From contig CM067532.1 in the NCBI GenBank assembly GCA_034509925.1, forward strand, positions 4,048,142-4,112,141: DNA of 64,000 nucleotides, in the 5' to 3' direction. Position numbers and translations under genes: made by a program. This document shows, in pieces, positions 13,001 through 26,148 of the stretch. Position 1 is the stretch's first letter. Each line of letters begins with the position of its first letter. The notes below the pieces were generated by a model. It was not told where the DNA came from and did not search any database. It saw only the letters and a program-made list of their open reading frames with translations. Source of the DNA: Hirudinaria manillensis. Taxonomy: Eukaryota; Annelida; Clitellata; Hirudinida; Hirudinidae.

Positions 13001-16000
13001 TGATCTCGAGGAGAGTTGTTGAGAAGTCATGGCAGGATTGGATTGTTGCAAGTGGGCTCACATCTCATAGGTTAAATTGCAAACATTTTTATGTTTTATG
13101 ATAATTTCTTTAGTAAAATTGTTTTTATGTTGTTGATTGAATAGCCAAATTGAATCGATCGAGGCGAGAACAGATCCGAACAATTCAGCCGTTCAAGACA
13201 GAGTAACGTGGAATTTTGGAGATCCAATTCAAAAGGGAAATTGTGGTTGTCTGAGGTATGTCGCACGTTTTTTATCCGGTCAATAATGTTTAAAATATTT
13301 TTTTTACAAACTTTTTTACAACTTAACAGAAGACCGTCGAAGCACCTCCGAAACGTGCCGTCTTCGTCGACATCTTCCGGCGGCACGAACAAAACCGCGC
13401 AGTCGTTGTTGGGCTTCGGATCGAGCGGCTTAAATTCGTGGAAGCAGCACCAACATGCGAGCAGCTTAAAAGGAGAGAAGGGTTCGACGGAACACCGTCC
13501 TCGGCATCACAGAGTTCACACCCCGTACCACAGGCGGAACAAAAATTTCATCTTTGCCTCATCTAGTGCCCAAGATAAATGTACCAATGCCAATTATTCC
13601 ATTCCTAACAATTTTGGGTTCTCGAACAACAAGCCATCGATGCCTGCCACATCTGCATTCATGTCTTCCTTAAACAGTTCATCAAGTTTTCCACACAACG
13701 ATCAACAAGGTTGTTACCTCTTCGGCATTTGCACGGATACGATGGCATTTTGAATCGAATTAGTCACGTCGAGCACAAAATTCAAACGAATTTTATTTCT
13801 TTCAGCTGCAGGGATGCACGCGAATTCCAAAATCTTCCTACAGCAGATGACCGGAGGTCTCGACTCCTCGCCGAACTCTGCGGCTCCGTCCCCGCTCATG
13901 GCAACTACTCAGAGTCAGCTGTCTTCCATTAGCCACAACGGCGGCGATCCCACCATGCCCACGCTCAGCCCTCAACCGCCCACGAAGACCGGAGGCGGCG
14001 GCGACGGCAGGCCGAGCTCGAAAGAAACCGGAAGTTCGGAGAGTTCCTTCAAACCGTCGAACGTCCAATTGTCGGATGCCGGTTGCAACAACGAGTCGTC
14101 TGCTTTCGTTCCCGGCAATTCGAGGTCCGGATTTAACGTCGAAATCAAATCCGAATCGGATGCCAGAACTTTCCAGACGGATTCTTGCTCTTGTGTGCCT
14201 CGCATCAAACCCGCCGACATTGGCAAAACGTGGTTAGAGAAACAAATTAAAAAAAAGTCTAAGATGCTTGCCTCATCATCCATCAAAAGGCCCACACTCA
14301 CACCCCTCTTTGAAGAAGACTGCGACGATGCAAACTGGAGGTCCCTCTATGAATATCGGTCAGATGCTTTGTGAGTATAATTGAATTTTAAATTCTTAAA
14401 TTGTTAAATTACACTGTTAAAGTAACATATTTCAATTTTCAATTAAATTTAATTTTATTAGTTCATAATATCGTCAGATATTTCTAAATTAAAGCTACAA
14501 GCAGTTTTCTTTCTATTACTTTTGCTTTATTTTCATTTTTGATTTGATGCAGCCTTAGTTGTCTGGTGAATCAAAGATCTAATTCCAAGGGTGAACACAG
14601 TCTTCTGATAAAAAACAATATCTTAAATGGTAAGTTCCACATCTTATGTTTGTAACAAAAAAACAATGTATTTGCAACTGTTTTAGACCATTATGGAGAG
14701 ACAGGATTCATTAGCTCCAGATTGAAGGATGGTAGAATGGCTCTCAATATAAAGGAGGAATATTCTTCTCTCCTTCCTCAGATTAAGCTGGTCGGTTGTT
14801 TAAAAATTTCATTCTTTTATTATTTTAAAGTCAAGGTCAACTGTATTATTTTATTGAACTCTTATTGATCAGCCACTGAGTCATGATTGATTATTTTTTA
14901 GGAGGATGGTCAGGAGAGTGTCTTGAGCTCGGAATGTCATCCTAACGGCTATAATGACACTAGAAATGCCTTAGGTTGGGCTAATCAAATACATCTAAAT
15001 TAATTAAATATAAGACTTTGCTAGTGAAAATAGTGAAATATGCCAATGACTTGCGTAGCAACCACATTCCATTTGTACCATAGCGTTTTAGGCTGGGTTG
15101 CAAATGCTTATAAAAATGGTCTTTAAAAAAATTCACATTTTGCATGGTTCATGCAACAATTGTGCCATTAATCTACATTTCTATGATTGAGCCATGTTTG
15201 TAAATAATACAATGTTTGTATGGATGCAAATTGTTAGTTGGTATGAAATTAAATTTCATAATCTGCTAAGCTTTAGTGATAAATTTGTTTTTATTTATTT
15301 ATTTGATTTGTTTAATTATTCTGATTTATTTAATTTGTTCTTTTCTAGAACTGCCTCCTTCACCAACTGGCAGATTGGCACCAATGACGACAACTTTGAT
15401 GAGGGAAAATGACCTCATACCAAATATTCAAGATCTGGAGAAGTTGTTTGACACTGATGAAGAGTGTGACCCTGACTCAGTTGTGATTTTTGAATATCAC
15501 TATTTATTAAGCGAACTTTTGATATCGATGGATACGACTTATATTTTTATTTGTTAACAATTTTATATAACAAATTTATTATTTGTTCTTAAAAAACGAA
15601 AAATTTTTTGCAATTTCCAATGCTTAATTTGCCCGTCGTTTCCGTAAAGCCTTCGGCAATGCCGAGACCGGAGAAGTGCGCGAGAGAAGACGTCTACGGT
15701 CCTTTCCGAACTACCTCGACCTCCGTTAACCACGGCTCTCTCGTCCACAACCAGGGCGTCCTGACGACGAAAGAGCTTTCCCGCATGTACCCCACGCCAC
15801 CGTCTGCAGACAACCCTTGCAGCGAACCTTCCCCCATGATGCAGGGCACTGCTGAATCGGACATGCACCACGAAAACCATCATTTTTCACAACAACCCCC
15901 CCAACAGCTGCAACATCAGTATTCAACTGTTCAGTTTCCATTTATAAAGGAAGAGCTGGGTTCCATTTCTGCTGCATTGGCATCACTGAAAAAAGTAAAT

Positions 16001-19000
16001 TACGTCACTTTAAATAATATTAAAGTACTTATTGTACATATCAAAAACATAGAAAATATTGACAAAAATACGTCTTTAATTAATTTGTAATATTATTGCA
16101 TGGCAAAGCACATCTTACATTGTAAATTTTTCATTGTACATTTTGTTTTGGTGTCTAAGATGAATAACCCTTGAGATAAATAATGATATTATTTTATTGT
16201 TTTGATTAAAAGGAATATGCAAATCTGTACAAGATGCCTCTCAGATGTAAGATGCCCGCGTCGACCGATTACGATCCGATCGAACTTCCGCAAGACAACA
16301 GACCTACTCTTCCTTCAAACCTCGTTTACAAGCCACAAATCCCTACTTCTGTCTCCTTGCAGCAACATCAACCGACGGAGCGCCACACCTCTGCGTCCAA
16401 ATTTGTTTCAAGGTTATTGCTTCCTCTGCTGTCTGCGATCGACATTTTCCTCGACATGATTTGCATCTAGCATTTATTAATAAATAATAATAGCTTAATT
16501 AATTATTAATGTAATTTTATGACATGGAATTCTGAAAAGTGGATGGTAATTACTAGTTATATATTTTAAAAAATGGACATAATATGTTGTTTTATTTTGT
16601 TTTACAATGCATTTATAATCAATTTGTGATTTTTATGTACGTGCAGTGAATTTAACATCATCGATTCTACAGTTCTACAGATGCAGCCCATGGTGTGAAT
16701 CCATCCACCGGTCGTAGGGCAGAATTTGTGGCTCCTTTTTATGCTTCTCAACAGGGCAGTAATGCCATGAACTCCCTGATCGTACAACAGCAACATCTCC
16801 TGCAGCAGCAAAGGACTCCTCTCAGCTACGACCTCATGTCGCCAGCTTCAAACGCTTCGTCCCTTAGCAGACCCATCAACTCCATCGACAACAGTCATCC
16901 GGGCTCGACCAGCGAGGTCGGTTTTTAACATTTTAATTGAAATAATAATAATGATTTAGACTTTACTTTAACTTAGATGGCTTTAAACATTTTAGTAGCC
17001 TTTGGCTTATTATTAAAGTTTAAATTATGTTATATTTTCTGTAGTTGTAAACATCTTGGAAAACATTATTTTTCCAAGTCATCCTAGCCAATTGGCTAAA
17101 GTCATCAGCATGTTTTCTCTTTTAAACTGACTGCAAAAGAGCAAGACAAATCATTTGACTTTTATTTTTGGTACTCTAATATACCTGCGACATGCAATGC
17201 TCTATGCACCGTAATGCAAATGATATTACAAGCCATGAAAAACATATAATACCACAATTATATATATAACACCATATTATATGTAACACCACAGTGTTAT
17301 TCCCAAGACACTAAATGCACAACTTTACTCATTATCCATAAAGCACTCTAAATTTTATTAAGTATGATTTGGTTGGCTCAGAGGGTTACATTCCCAGAAG
17401 CACTAGTAGTGAAAGCAATGCAGTCAATGCATTTCATGTTCAAAGCTTAACATCTAACCTAACATATCTTGGAAAAGCAACCCTTAAACTTATGATAATG
17501 TTAATGTCAATCAGATGGATGATGTTTACTAATGTAAAAACTTAGTTTATAAGAATTTTCAGTTAATATAATTATTTCATAATATATATATAAAATACAT
17601 TTACCTATTTGAAGCTTCATTATTCTTCTTTGAACAGGTGAGCAGCCTCGTGGTTAACATCATCCTCTCAGATTCTATGTTGAACATATTCAAGGACCAT
17701 AATTTTGATAGCTGCACACTTTGTGCTTGCAATCGAAACATTGATGGCAGTGATATCAATACTTACCTTGTGCACAATAGGCCATCAACCACCTCTGAAG
17801 ATCAGTTCAGATGCACGTGTGCCTTCAGTGCCATCGTTAATCGGAGGTATTATTGTCATTATAATACCATTCCAATTTTTCTTGTCTCCTGATGTCTCAA
17901 TCATTTGCTTCAGGTATGGTTTGAAATCGGGATTGTTTTACGAAGACGAGGTCGAGATCACGGGAATTTATCACAACCACTTCGATAATGTTTACAAATC
18001 TGGTCTGTTAGTAAATAAGAGTCAAGACAAACAGCTTCAGGCTGGAAACAACAATATAAATAACCAAGGAACCAATGTGGGATCAATTACAGAGGAGTTA
18101 TCTCAGGAAGTTTTTGGTCTTTTAAGGGAACAGTTCTCTACACAATTCCCATCAATGGCTGTTCTTGCCAACTTCAAAGCTCAAAACAATAGAGCACCTG
18201 GTCCAGAGTATGCTAGAAACCTGGAGATGAAAGGTCCTCTTAATCTTCACGAACCGAACTTTACTAATCCGCTCGGTTCGCAATCATTTTCAATGACGGT
18301 ATTTTTTGTACATTCGCAGACTGCAGCGAGGCTTGCTACGCGGCGTTAGAATTCGGTCGACAGATGATCGTCGATAATTGCACGAGTCAATCGTTTGTCG
18401 ACAGGAACAAAATCTGTCTCCATTCTTGGCCTTTTCATCAAGGTTTGTGGAATGATTACGATCCGTTCGAAACCGTCCGACCCGTTGATAATCGATCGTT
18501 AAGAGCAATAATAACTTATTTTTTATGTCGCGTCGTAGCTTCGGCCCCCGTTGCCTCGAATTCGCAAGACGTCGTCAGACTGCTGAAACAACTACAACCA
18601 CTGCTTCAAGATGCTATACAAAAGAAAAGGATAACAAGGCTTTGGGAGTCTGTTTATACCATTTCAGGACCACTGACATGGAAGGACTTTCACTTGCTTG
18701 CTGGAAGAGGTCTGTGGTCTATTACTAATTTATACATATATAAACATAACTATTTTCTCAGTGGCATTGATGGATCAATAAAAATTAAGCATTTATATTG
18801 ATGTATTGGTTGATATATTCAAATTTTCTTTGTTTTGATTTGAAATTTTCATGATTAAAGTCACTTTAGTGCCATATGACGCTAATTGTTATGTGGTGTT
18901 GTGTGATTACACTTGTTCCATATTCCGACCCTTTAATTCGTAGGTTGTAAAGAAACCAGCGAGCCCAAGTCCATTCCATATCTTCTTGTTGGCTATGATA

Positions 19001-22000
19001 AAGAATGGATGGCACTCTCTCCCCATGCCATCAAGCACTGGGTTAGTTCATTCATCTCCATTACAATTTTGATTACGTTTCATAATTGTGTGAACTTTGC
19101 AAACTACAATTAGTAAATGCCATTTTGTTTTCAGGATAAATTAACCTTGGAACCTCTGAGCGAACCCCGCGACGTCCTTTATTTGGTCGTCGCGCCGGAC
19201 AACGAAGTTATTTTGAATCACGCGACGACTTTTTTCAACGAGCTGGGAGTTCTATACGAGCAGTGCAAGTTGGGTCGGCACAGGGTACTCCACGAGAAGC
19301 TGAGAGGCGGAGTCATGAGGATCGGGAAAAGGAGCGAATCGATGGTGGAGAAGGAACTCGACGACGATTGGTTCAAGGACATCGGTGAGTCGAAGGTGCT
19401 TCGACGACGTCCGAGTCCGTTTGTCTTATGCTGTTGTACCCTTCAGGTAATTCACCGGTGGCGGCCAAGTTGAGACTGTACGCAAAGATATGTTGCAAGC
19501 TGTTGGGTCGGTATTTACTTTCGCTTTTTGATAACCATTTCTTAGTTTTCAAAGTACGTTCGTGTAATTGACGAACCTTCTCGTCATTTCGTTCTACCAG
19601 TTAACCTGCTTATCAAGAGTTTAACAGAGAAGAGGTCCTTGTACGAAGAAGCTGCAAAATCCCACTCGGCAGCTGGCGGGTCTCGGTTCAGCATCAGCAA
19701 TCCCGACCAGCCTCCCTCTTCTCTTTACAGCACTTCCTCGTCTTCGACGTCATCAGTATTACATCCTCCGCAATCCCTGCACGGCCACAACCCCGGACTA
19801 CCTCAGAACGTGATGCAGTCCCTTCCATTTGGACATGCAGATTCCATTCACTCGAATGTATTCTCCTTGGACAGAGGTTTTTGTTTTAGCTTGTCTTAAC
19901 TTTAGCCTTGACTTTTTGTCTTAACTAAGGAAATTATTCTTTAAATTCAATCCATCAGACCACGGCGAACAGTCGCAAAGGGACCAGCACTCGTTGGATC
20001 CCGAATCTCACGAATTTTCGGATTTGCACAATTCGGGCTTTAGTCTCGACGTCGTCGCAGCCGGTCAAATGCCTTACGTGGTCATTTATGTGATCGATCC
20101 GTTTACGTCCGGGGGTCCTGGCGAACACGAAGAAAACAACAGACTCGCATTCCTCGGTCTTCTCAGGATGTTCCACAATATGGTGAAGCTCGTGCCCGAG
20201 CATTTTAGGTCGTCCATTCAGTTGCAGGTCCGATACAAATAGTTCGATTTGATTCCTTAATTAGCCTCAATAGCAATTATTAACATATTGATTATCTTCA
20301 GATCGTTCCTCAGCAAACCTTGCTAAGCATAAGTCAACCTGCAACAACTCAGGCCATGAAGAGTCTATGCTTTTCAGTTTATTCGGGCTGTCGCAGGACT
20401 CTCAAGCATTCCACGCTTGGAAGGACGTTGACTGGCTTTGGACCTGCTGCTTCAGCCAACAAGCTCATAAAAAAGCTTTATCCTTCTCCTAAGTTAGACT
20501 CCTCGGGCACCGGCACGGTTACGTTCAACGTGTGCCTCCCTGCAAATGCTCCGGTCGCGACCGTCACTACAGCGACACTTTATTGTCCGCCGTACGTTCT
20601 CGCTCCCCCGACCGTGCAGTCTGCGGCCGGAAATTCCATACTTCCCGAATCGTGGAAAGAGCCCACAGAAAAAAGCGGCATCTTACTTTGTGCCTACTGC
20701 CTCAGCGAAGATCAGAGATTTCTCCTGGCTACTTTGGTAGATGCAACGGGGGAACTGCTCGAGACGTCCTGCATTAACATCGACGTTCCAAACAGGAGCT
20801 CTCGCAGGAGGGCGGCCGTCAGACGATTCGCCCTGCAGAAATTGTGGGATTTTATCCTAGGAGTGATTGCATGCACTACCAGGGCTTGGAGACTCGTCGT
20901 TGGCAGATTTGGAAGATTAGGACACGGAGAATTGAAAGGTTGCACAAATGTTTCATTGTATTTATACATCTTGTCTCTAATCTATGTTAGGCTGATGTTA
21001 GTGAATTATGAATACTTAAAACTTTATCAATGCTTTAAGGATGGTCTACTATTCTGAGCAAGAGAAATTTGCTGGCAAGCAGTCACCACCTTCGACGAAT
21101 TTGCCAAATGTGTGGCTTGTCATCCACCGGCCAGTGTCCGGCCATCCTAAGTGCCTGCTTGGTATCGACGGAGCTCCACCCTAGCATCCACATTATGATC
21201 GATTCTGTCAAAAGAGAAGAGAACCAAAGCAGCAAAAGGCAACTATCCACCCCTCGAGATGCATCCTGCACTCACATTCTTGTTTATCCAACATCAGCCA
21301 CAGCTCAGGTTAAAACTTAATTAGCTTTTGGCTTTAATTATGTGTACAATTTGGTTCAGATTTGAGTCTGCATTATCTAGAACATTGTGCAATAGTTGCT
21401 TGCCACAGGCATTTCAGTCCTGTTCATAACAAATGAATGTCTTTGGTGCAGGCATCGGACAATAGTTCCGCAGATACGCACATGGATTTCACAGCTAACG
21501 AACTTCTCAACGAAGAGGAATTGCTGAACGATTTCGGGACGGAGGATCAAGAGATGATCAGCGACTTTTGGGGCAACCTCGATGATTCTCCGAACCGGAT
21601 GATGGAAGACGACATGTCCCCCCACGACGATCCGGGCTCCATCTTCGGAGGGGCAGATTTGACGGGAGGTTCGAATCATTCACGCAGCATGAACAGCCAG
21701 GCTGCCATAGAACAGGAAGAGAGCAACAATCTGAACCTTCTCCAACAGCCGCAGGCCATGGGATTTTACGTCTCGACGGCACAACCCGGACCTCTGCCTC
21801 AGTGGTTTTGGTCGTCTTGTCCTCAGAGGGAAGGACATTGTCCAGTTTGCTTCAAGGTTAGACCGATTGTTATTAAAATGTGATTTGATATCAGTAAGAT
21901 CTGCTAAACTATGCTCGTTTGTTATTGGCAGGCTTCCTTACATCTGCATTGTCCAATGGTTCAACAGAATCAAGATGATCTCATACACCAATCAAGTGCT

Positions 22001-22377
22001 CACAAGAAACCAACTCATCCTCTTGACTCTTACCTCACTTGTGATGTTCTCAGGTAATTTATAGATGGCAATTCATGGAATGTTGCCATATGAATTCTAA
22101 GTTTGTAAAAAGTGATGACTGTAAGTGAGAGTGGTAATAAGCTTTTTGTGCTTTGTCTGTGGAAAAAGGCACTATCGATGCACGATTAGATATTTATTTT
22201 CTTCTCTATAATTAATTTTTTTTTATAATTTTCCATTGATACAGGCACGTATTGGAAACGTACAACACCTTGTCGTGGTTAACAATCGATCCGGCAACAA
22301 ACGACAGGAGGTCTTGCCTTCCTATTCACATGTTGGTCCTCATGCAACTCTATCATGGTATCAAAACTTTTATCTGA
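10056..22377 (+). CDS. MED13: Mediator complex subunit 13, complete, 30 exons
   Basis: MED13 is the large subunit of the Mediator CDK8 kinase module and tethers the kinase to core Mediator. Exons: 10056-10109, 10922-11204, 11406-11493, 11698-11781, 11851-11996, 12563-13070, 13145-13255, 13330-13709, 13806-14370, 14553-14629, 14687-14790, 14902-14974, 15349-15482, 15650-15994, 16213-16412, 16673-16916, 17638-17846, 17914-18274, 18320-18442, 18539-18709, 18944-19041, 19135-19384, 19447-19506, 19601-19876, 19959-20227, 20302-20938, 21040-21308, 21452-21856, 21932-22053, 22244-22377. They total 6780 nt in one frame, giving 2259 residues, close to animal MED13. The N-terminal domain (about 1-420) shows [27 protein letters not shown] and [14 protein letters not shown] low-complexity linker follows. 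The C-terminal MID/PIWI-like half (about 1360-2259) shows [39 protein letters not shown] and [10 protein letters not shown]. Weakest joins: donors at 14791 and 15483. Confidence 0.95.
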
Positions 22378-23803
22378 TATCTACAATTCCTGATGCAATC
22401 AGCATCAACTGATGGAACCTATCTGTGGTTCTATTACTGACATTTGAGAGGAGAAAAAAGACTATGCCAATTCCATTTTTTACGATCGGTTCGTTCGTGA
22501 CGGGACCTCGAGTCGTCCAATTTGTTCCATAATTCAAGTGTAAGAAAATATTAACTGAATATGTGAAATTGATTGTAAACTTTGCCAAAGAATATTTAAA
22601 GAAAACATTCTCATCTTGGCCATTTTGAAAGAAGATAAAGTGTTAACAGGTTACTAGGTTATTGTTTATAATGGAGTGGGAGGCTTGGATTCTGAATGTA
22701 GTGCAGTCTCATGCCTACAATCCTTAAATGGCACTAGAAATTCAGTTGGCCTTTCAAAATTGTTGATGGGACAGTCAGGCTCACTGCATGCATGTTGCAA
22801 ATGTGCTCTTTGGTATGACAATTCTTAGCTATTATTTAACATGGTTTTTCCCATTTGTATTTATGAATTCGAGTTTTACGAGAAACGTTGGCTTCCGCGG
22901 TTTGAAGTCCACGGCGGTCGCGACGCAGAGACTCGTGTCGTGTACATTTCTAGTGACGTATTGTGACATTTTGATGTACAGAACAATCTTCCACTGAGAT
23001 TACATTATTTTTGTCTCCTCGAGGCATGTTTGAGTGTATAAAATAATAACGGGACGGAGGGGTGTACAGTTGTTCGCATTCACTTGCTTGTTATAGTTAT
23101 GTAGTATACAGAAGTCAGCATGATTGTTTATAAACGTACGTGGAGATATTCGAACGTCGGACCGAATATATTTTATCGCATTGCCCGTCGTGCCGCACAC
23201 GGCACGGCCCCTTCTTACATTCTCCAGAGGAACTGTTTTACTACCGTTATGATTTTGTAGTTGTTTTTGTTGTCAACATTAATAATTTATCAGGTCATTT
23301 ACCACCTTCTTGACGTGAATGGACTAAATTGGCGAATGACGATGCCGCACGATGATTCCCGCCCGTTCCGCGTCGAAAGGCGAATTGGCTGAAATTCGTG
23401 AAGAGTTATTTGTAACCAGCAGCTGCATCGACTTCGATCGGATGTACGTGCCCTTCTGTCGGCACGGCTATTTATTTTTGTGCACGTCGCCATATTCGTT
23501 TCTCCTGGTTTAAAATCATCCTGGAGAGCATTTCCATCAGATGAACTTGAATTGGATGAATCATGATTACTGTTGTTTCATCACTGCTCAACTAAAAAGC
23601 ATCCTAGACATATTGCTTGACTGCATTGGACTTTTTAAGCAAATCTTCACGAGAAGTCACGAGCGGACGGCAATCTAATCTCGCCGATACCTCGAAATCC
23701 TCGCAGGGCTGATGGCACGTCGCGGGAGTTCGTTATTGTAGAATCGTTTGCATTTGAATGGCTCTTCGATAGTTTCATGTCACGATAATTGTCACTTCTG
23801 TTG

Positions 23804-23834
<31 letters not shown>

Positions 23835-24565
23835 TAAGACTTGTACAACTTTGAAATATAAACCATCCAAAGAGGGCTTATTTAATGTTTTATTCAAGTG
23901 TTGCTGACAGAGGGAAATTTACTTAAATATGTTACTTAATTTTCAGACTGAAATTCAACTTGTTTAACAAGATTATGCAGCTGATCTAACACCTGTTGAC
24001 TTTCTCGTACGTCATGAGATTTTCCGTCAAATGATGGACTTAAGCTTCTTATGGATTGGGTTTCGGGATGTTTGGCTTTGATGGTATGGTTTGGTTTGTT
24101 TAGCTTTGAAAACTTTGGGAAGATTGGTTGCTTTGTTAAAGGCGTTTAGAGATTCTGCATTAGGTGGTAATTTCATTTCCTGAGATTTAGAATCCACCTT
24201 AAACGGTGGCGGGGGAACTTCTCGCGTTTAATAGCAGCAATATTATAACACAACTGATATGCCGCAAGCGCTGTCAAAATAATCAAAAATCACCGATAAA
24301 TATATAAAGCGACGGGCTTTAAATAAATAAAGGCTTCAACGATTGAGACCCAAAGCTGACGTCAAACGCTTTCTGGGTGACGAAAAATTTTTAAATCTGG
24401 ATATGAGAGCGAGCACCAGTTCTAAGTGCATATCTGTATGTTTTAATTATGTTTAGTTATGTTTACACTCTGTACCTTTTTCAGGTAGTAGTTCTTGAGT
24501 GACGAATGTTAGTACATGAGTAAAAGTTTCATAGTTTTCACGCCTAAAGGCTTTCCATCATAACA
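22378..24565. other. MED13 3' flank and intergenic DNA, no gene seen
   Basis: The first 1-1.5 kb probably contains the MED13 3' UTR; I could not pick one polyadenylation signal with confidence. A short TTA microsatellite lies near 23809-23835. Open frames here are short, unlike any known protein and lack splice support. Confidence 0.6.
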
Positions 24566-24573
24566 GTTTAGAT

Positions 24574-24914
24574 CAGGCGTATTCAAAGTACGGTCCTATT
24601 TTATTGACAAATTCCAAAAAACAACGAATGTGGCCCAAAGTTGAAACCTACATGATTACAAGTGACAACATTCGATAAAAGCGTGGTTTTTTTATTTTTT
24701 TTTTATAAAACTTTATAATGTTATATATTTCCCACCTCATTCTCATTGGTTTATTCCAATTTATTTATTTATTACTTTTTAAATGTAATAATTTACCCTT
24801 AAAGAATAAACCAGATGTGACAATATTTAAATTTTATGTGGTGTGGCAATTCATCTCGAGTGATTGGCCCAGAGATGCATATTGCCCGCAGCAAAAAAGA
24901 TTTGGAAACCTCTA
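24574..24914. mobile_element. hAT-like non-autonomous DNA transposon (MITE), decayed
   Basis: The left end begins CAGGCGTATTCAAAGTACGG. The right end, read on the other strand, begins TAGAGGTTTCCAAATC. About 11 of the first 16 positions agree, which fits old terminal inverted repeats of the hAT type (CAGGGGTGTCCAAA-like). The flanking 8-mers GTTTAGAT (24566-24573) and GTATAGTT (24915-24922) agree at 6 of 8 positions, the length hAT elements duplicate. The interior contains GGCCC-rich motifs near both ends and no transposase frame. Element length is 341 bp. Confidence 0.6.
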
Positions 24915-25160
24915 GTATAGTTCGTCTAATAACATTTGATCACCTGACTCCAACGCTTAAATTAGCCAGCATCTCAGCCGTTTATGTCGAGGCGCGAAAT
25001 GTAGATGTCTTGGGTAAAGGCAGTCTGCAACAAGTGAGATCCAACGAGATTGGAAAACCCTTATTAATTATAATATCATTTTTTAAGCCTTTAAATCTTT
25101 AACTTAAACTTACAACACGTAAAATAAGTCTAACGCAAAAGCTGTCGTAACATTATTTCC

Positions 25161-25230
25161 AGGGCCAAAAGAAATCGGAAAAAGAGGGTTTGGAAAATCT
25201 CAAGAGACAAGAAGAGATGGATGAACATAA
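25161..25230 (+). pseudogene. Fragment resembling the N-terminus of a Na+/K+-ATPase alpha subunit
   Basis: After a tttccag acceptor-like site the plus strand reads KKSEKEGLENLKRQEEMDEHK. This resembles the lysine-rich start of Na+/K+-ATPase alpha subunits, which runs through a DDLKxEVxMDEHKI-type block. The sequence that should follow (a PLEEL-type block and the membrane region) is absent, and the frame runs into AT-rich DNA. No other exon of such a gene was found nearby. It could be a stranded exon, a decayed copy or a chance resemblance. Confidence 0.3.
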
Positions 25231-25288
25231 AATTATCATATATACTATAGTATATAATATAAAATAAAAAGCTTCAATCAACGTCCAA

Positions 25289-25420
25289 TCACAATTCAAC
25301 TTTCGTTCCGATCCTCTGTAGAATCTTCTCAACCTTGGCCGAAAGCTCCTCGTGGTAATCCGGTTGATCTTCGGTTCCTCTGAGCGTCTTGGGACTAACA
25401 GTTAAACTGGTCTTAATCTC
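25289..25420 (-). CDS. Orphan coding-like terminal exon, unrecognised
   Basis: An open stretch of 43 codons plus stop has a base composition well above its AT-rich surroundings. It contains SPKTLRGTEDQPDYHEEL and ends KVEKILQRIGTKVEL. An acceptor-like AG precedes it on the minus strand. The adjacent 25430-25560 looks like further decayed coding sequence, but stops interrupt all frames. No family was recognised, and no start or upstream exon was found. Confidence 0.3.
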   Translation of the reverse strand, partial: EIKTSLTVSPKTLRGTEDQPDYHEELSAKVEKILQRIGTKVEL

Positions 25421-26078
25421 TTAATCCGGCAAAGGCTAGTAAGATTCCAGAATTCAACGGCGAGAATCAATCAGTTGATTAGTCCGTCGAAGAAACTCGG
25501 AACTTTGGAATTGGGTGATTTTGCAAACCACCGTTCGTAGGATTTTCCGTATTGCTACAGGCGCAATTCTTTGCTTGGGGACTTATATTAACCCTTTACT
25601 CTATAGCACCTTTTCATTAGTAGTTTTACTCTCGAGCCTATTGGGAATTCCCATTTACTGACTGATGCCAATAAGCCAATTTGCCATATTTCATTAGCAA
25701 AAGACTTGAGTTCTGACTCGTTGCTAACTTTAACGTGCGCTTTTAATTAAAAGAAATTCGCTCTCATTAAAATATTTTCTTTAAAATAATTTCTTTAGCG
25801 TGACCGAAGATTACGTTACTTGATAACGTGACTTAAGGCGGACGCTAATAAATTAATTTGATCGCAGTTTAAAATGTAGACGTTAGGAGCAAAAATACTA
25901 TTAAAAGCAAATAGTTTTCAAAATAATTTGTTAGTGATGCTTTATTAGTCCAGGCTGGCAGACCAAACATGGCCTGATTGTGCGAGGGTTTCATCGGAAC
26001 TAACTTGGATTCCATGTGCAATTCTGAAACATCAAATTTGCTTCTTTAGAAAATCTCCTAATAATTAATTAATTCTAA

Positions 26079-26084
26079 TTTATT
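26079..26084 (-). terminator. Polyadenylation signal AATAAA for the Ig-domain gene
   Basis: The hexamer AATAAA on the minus strand lies about 65 nt beyond the stop codon of the secreted Ig-domain protein. Confidence 0.5.
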
Positions 26085-26148
26085 TTTAAGAACGCAATTA
26101 AGACATCACGTATATTTAATAATATACCACATGAGAACTTATCAATTA

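Noticed and set aside
15563..15941. Minus-strand open frames across MED13 exon 14
   Set aside because: They overlap a coding exon of MED13 that joins its neighbours in phase and contains the MYPTPPS motif; they are antisense shadows.
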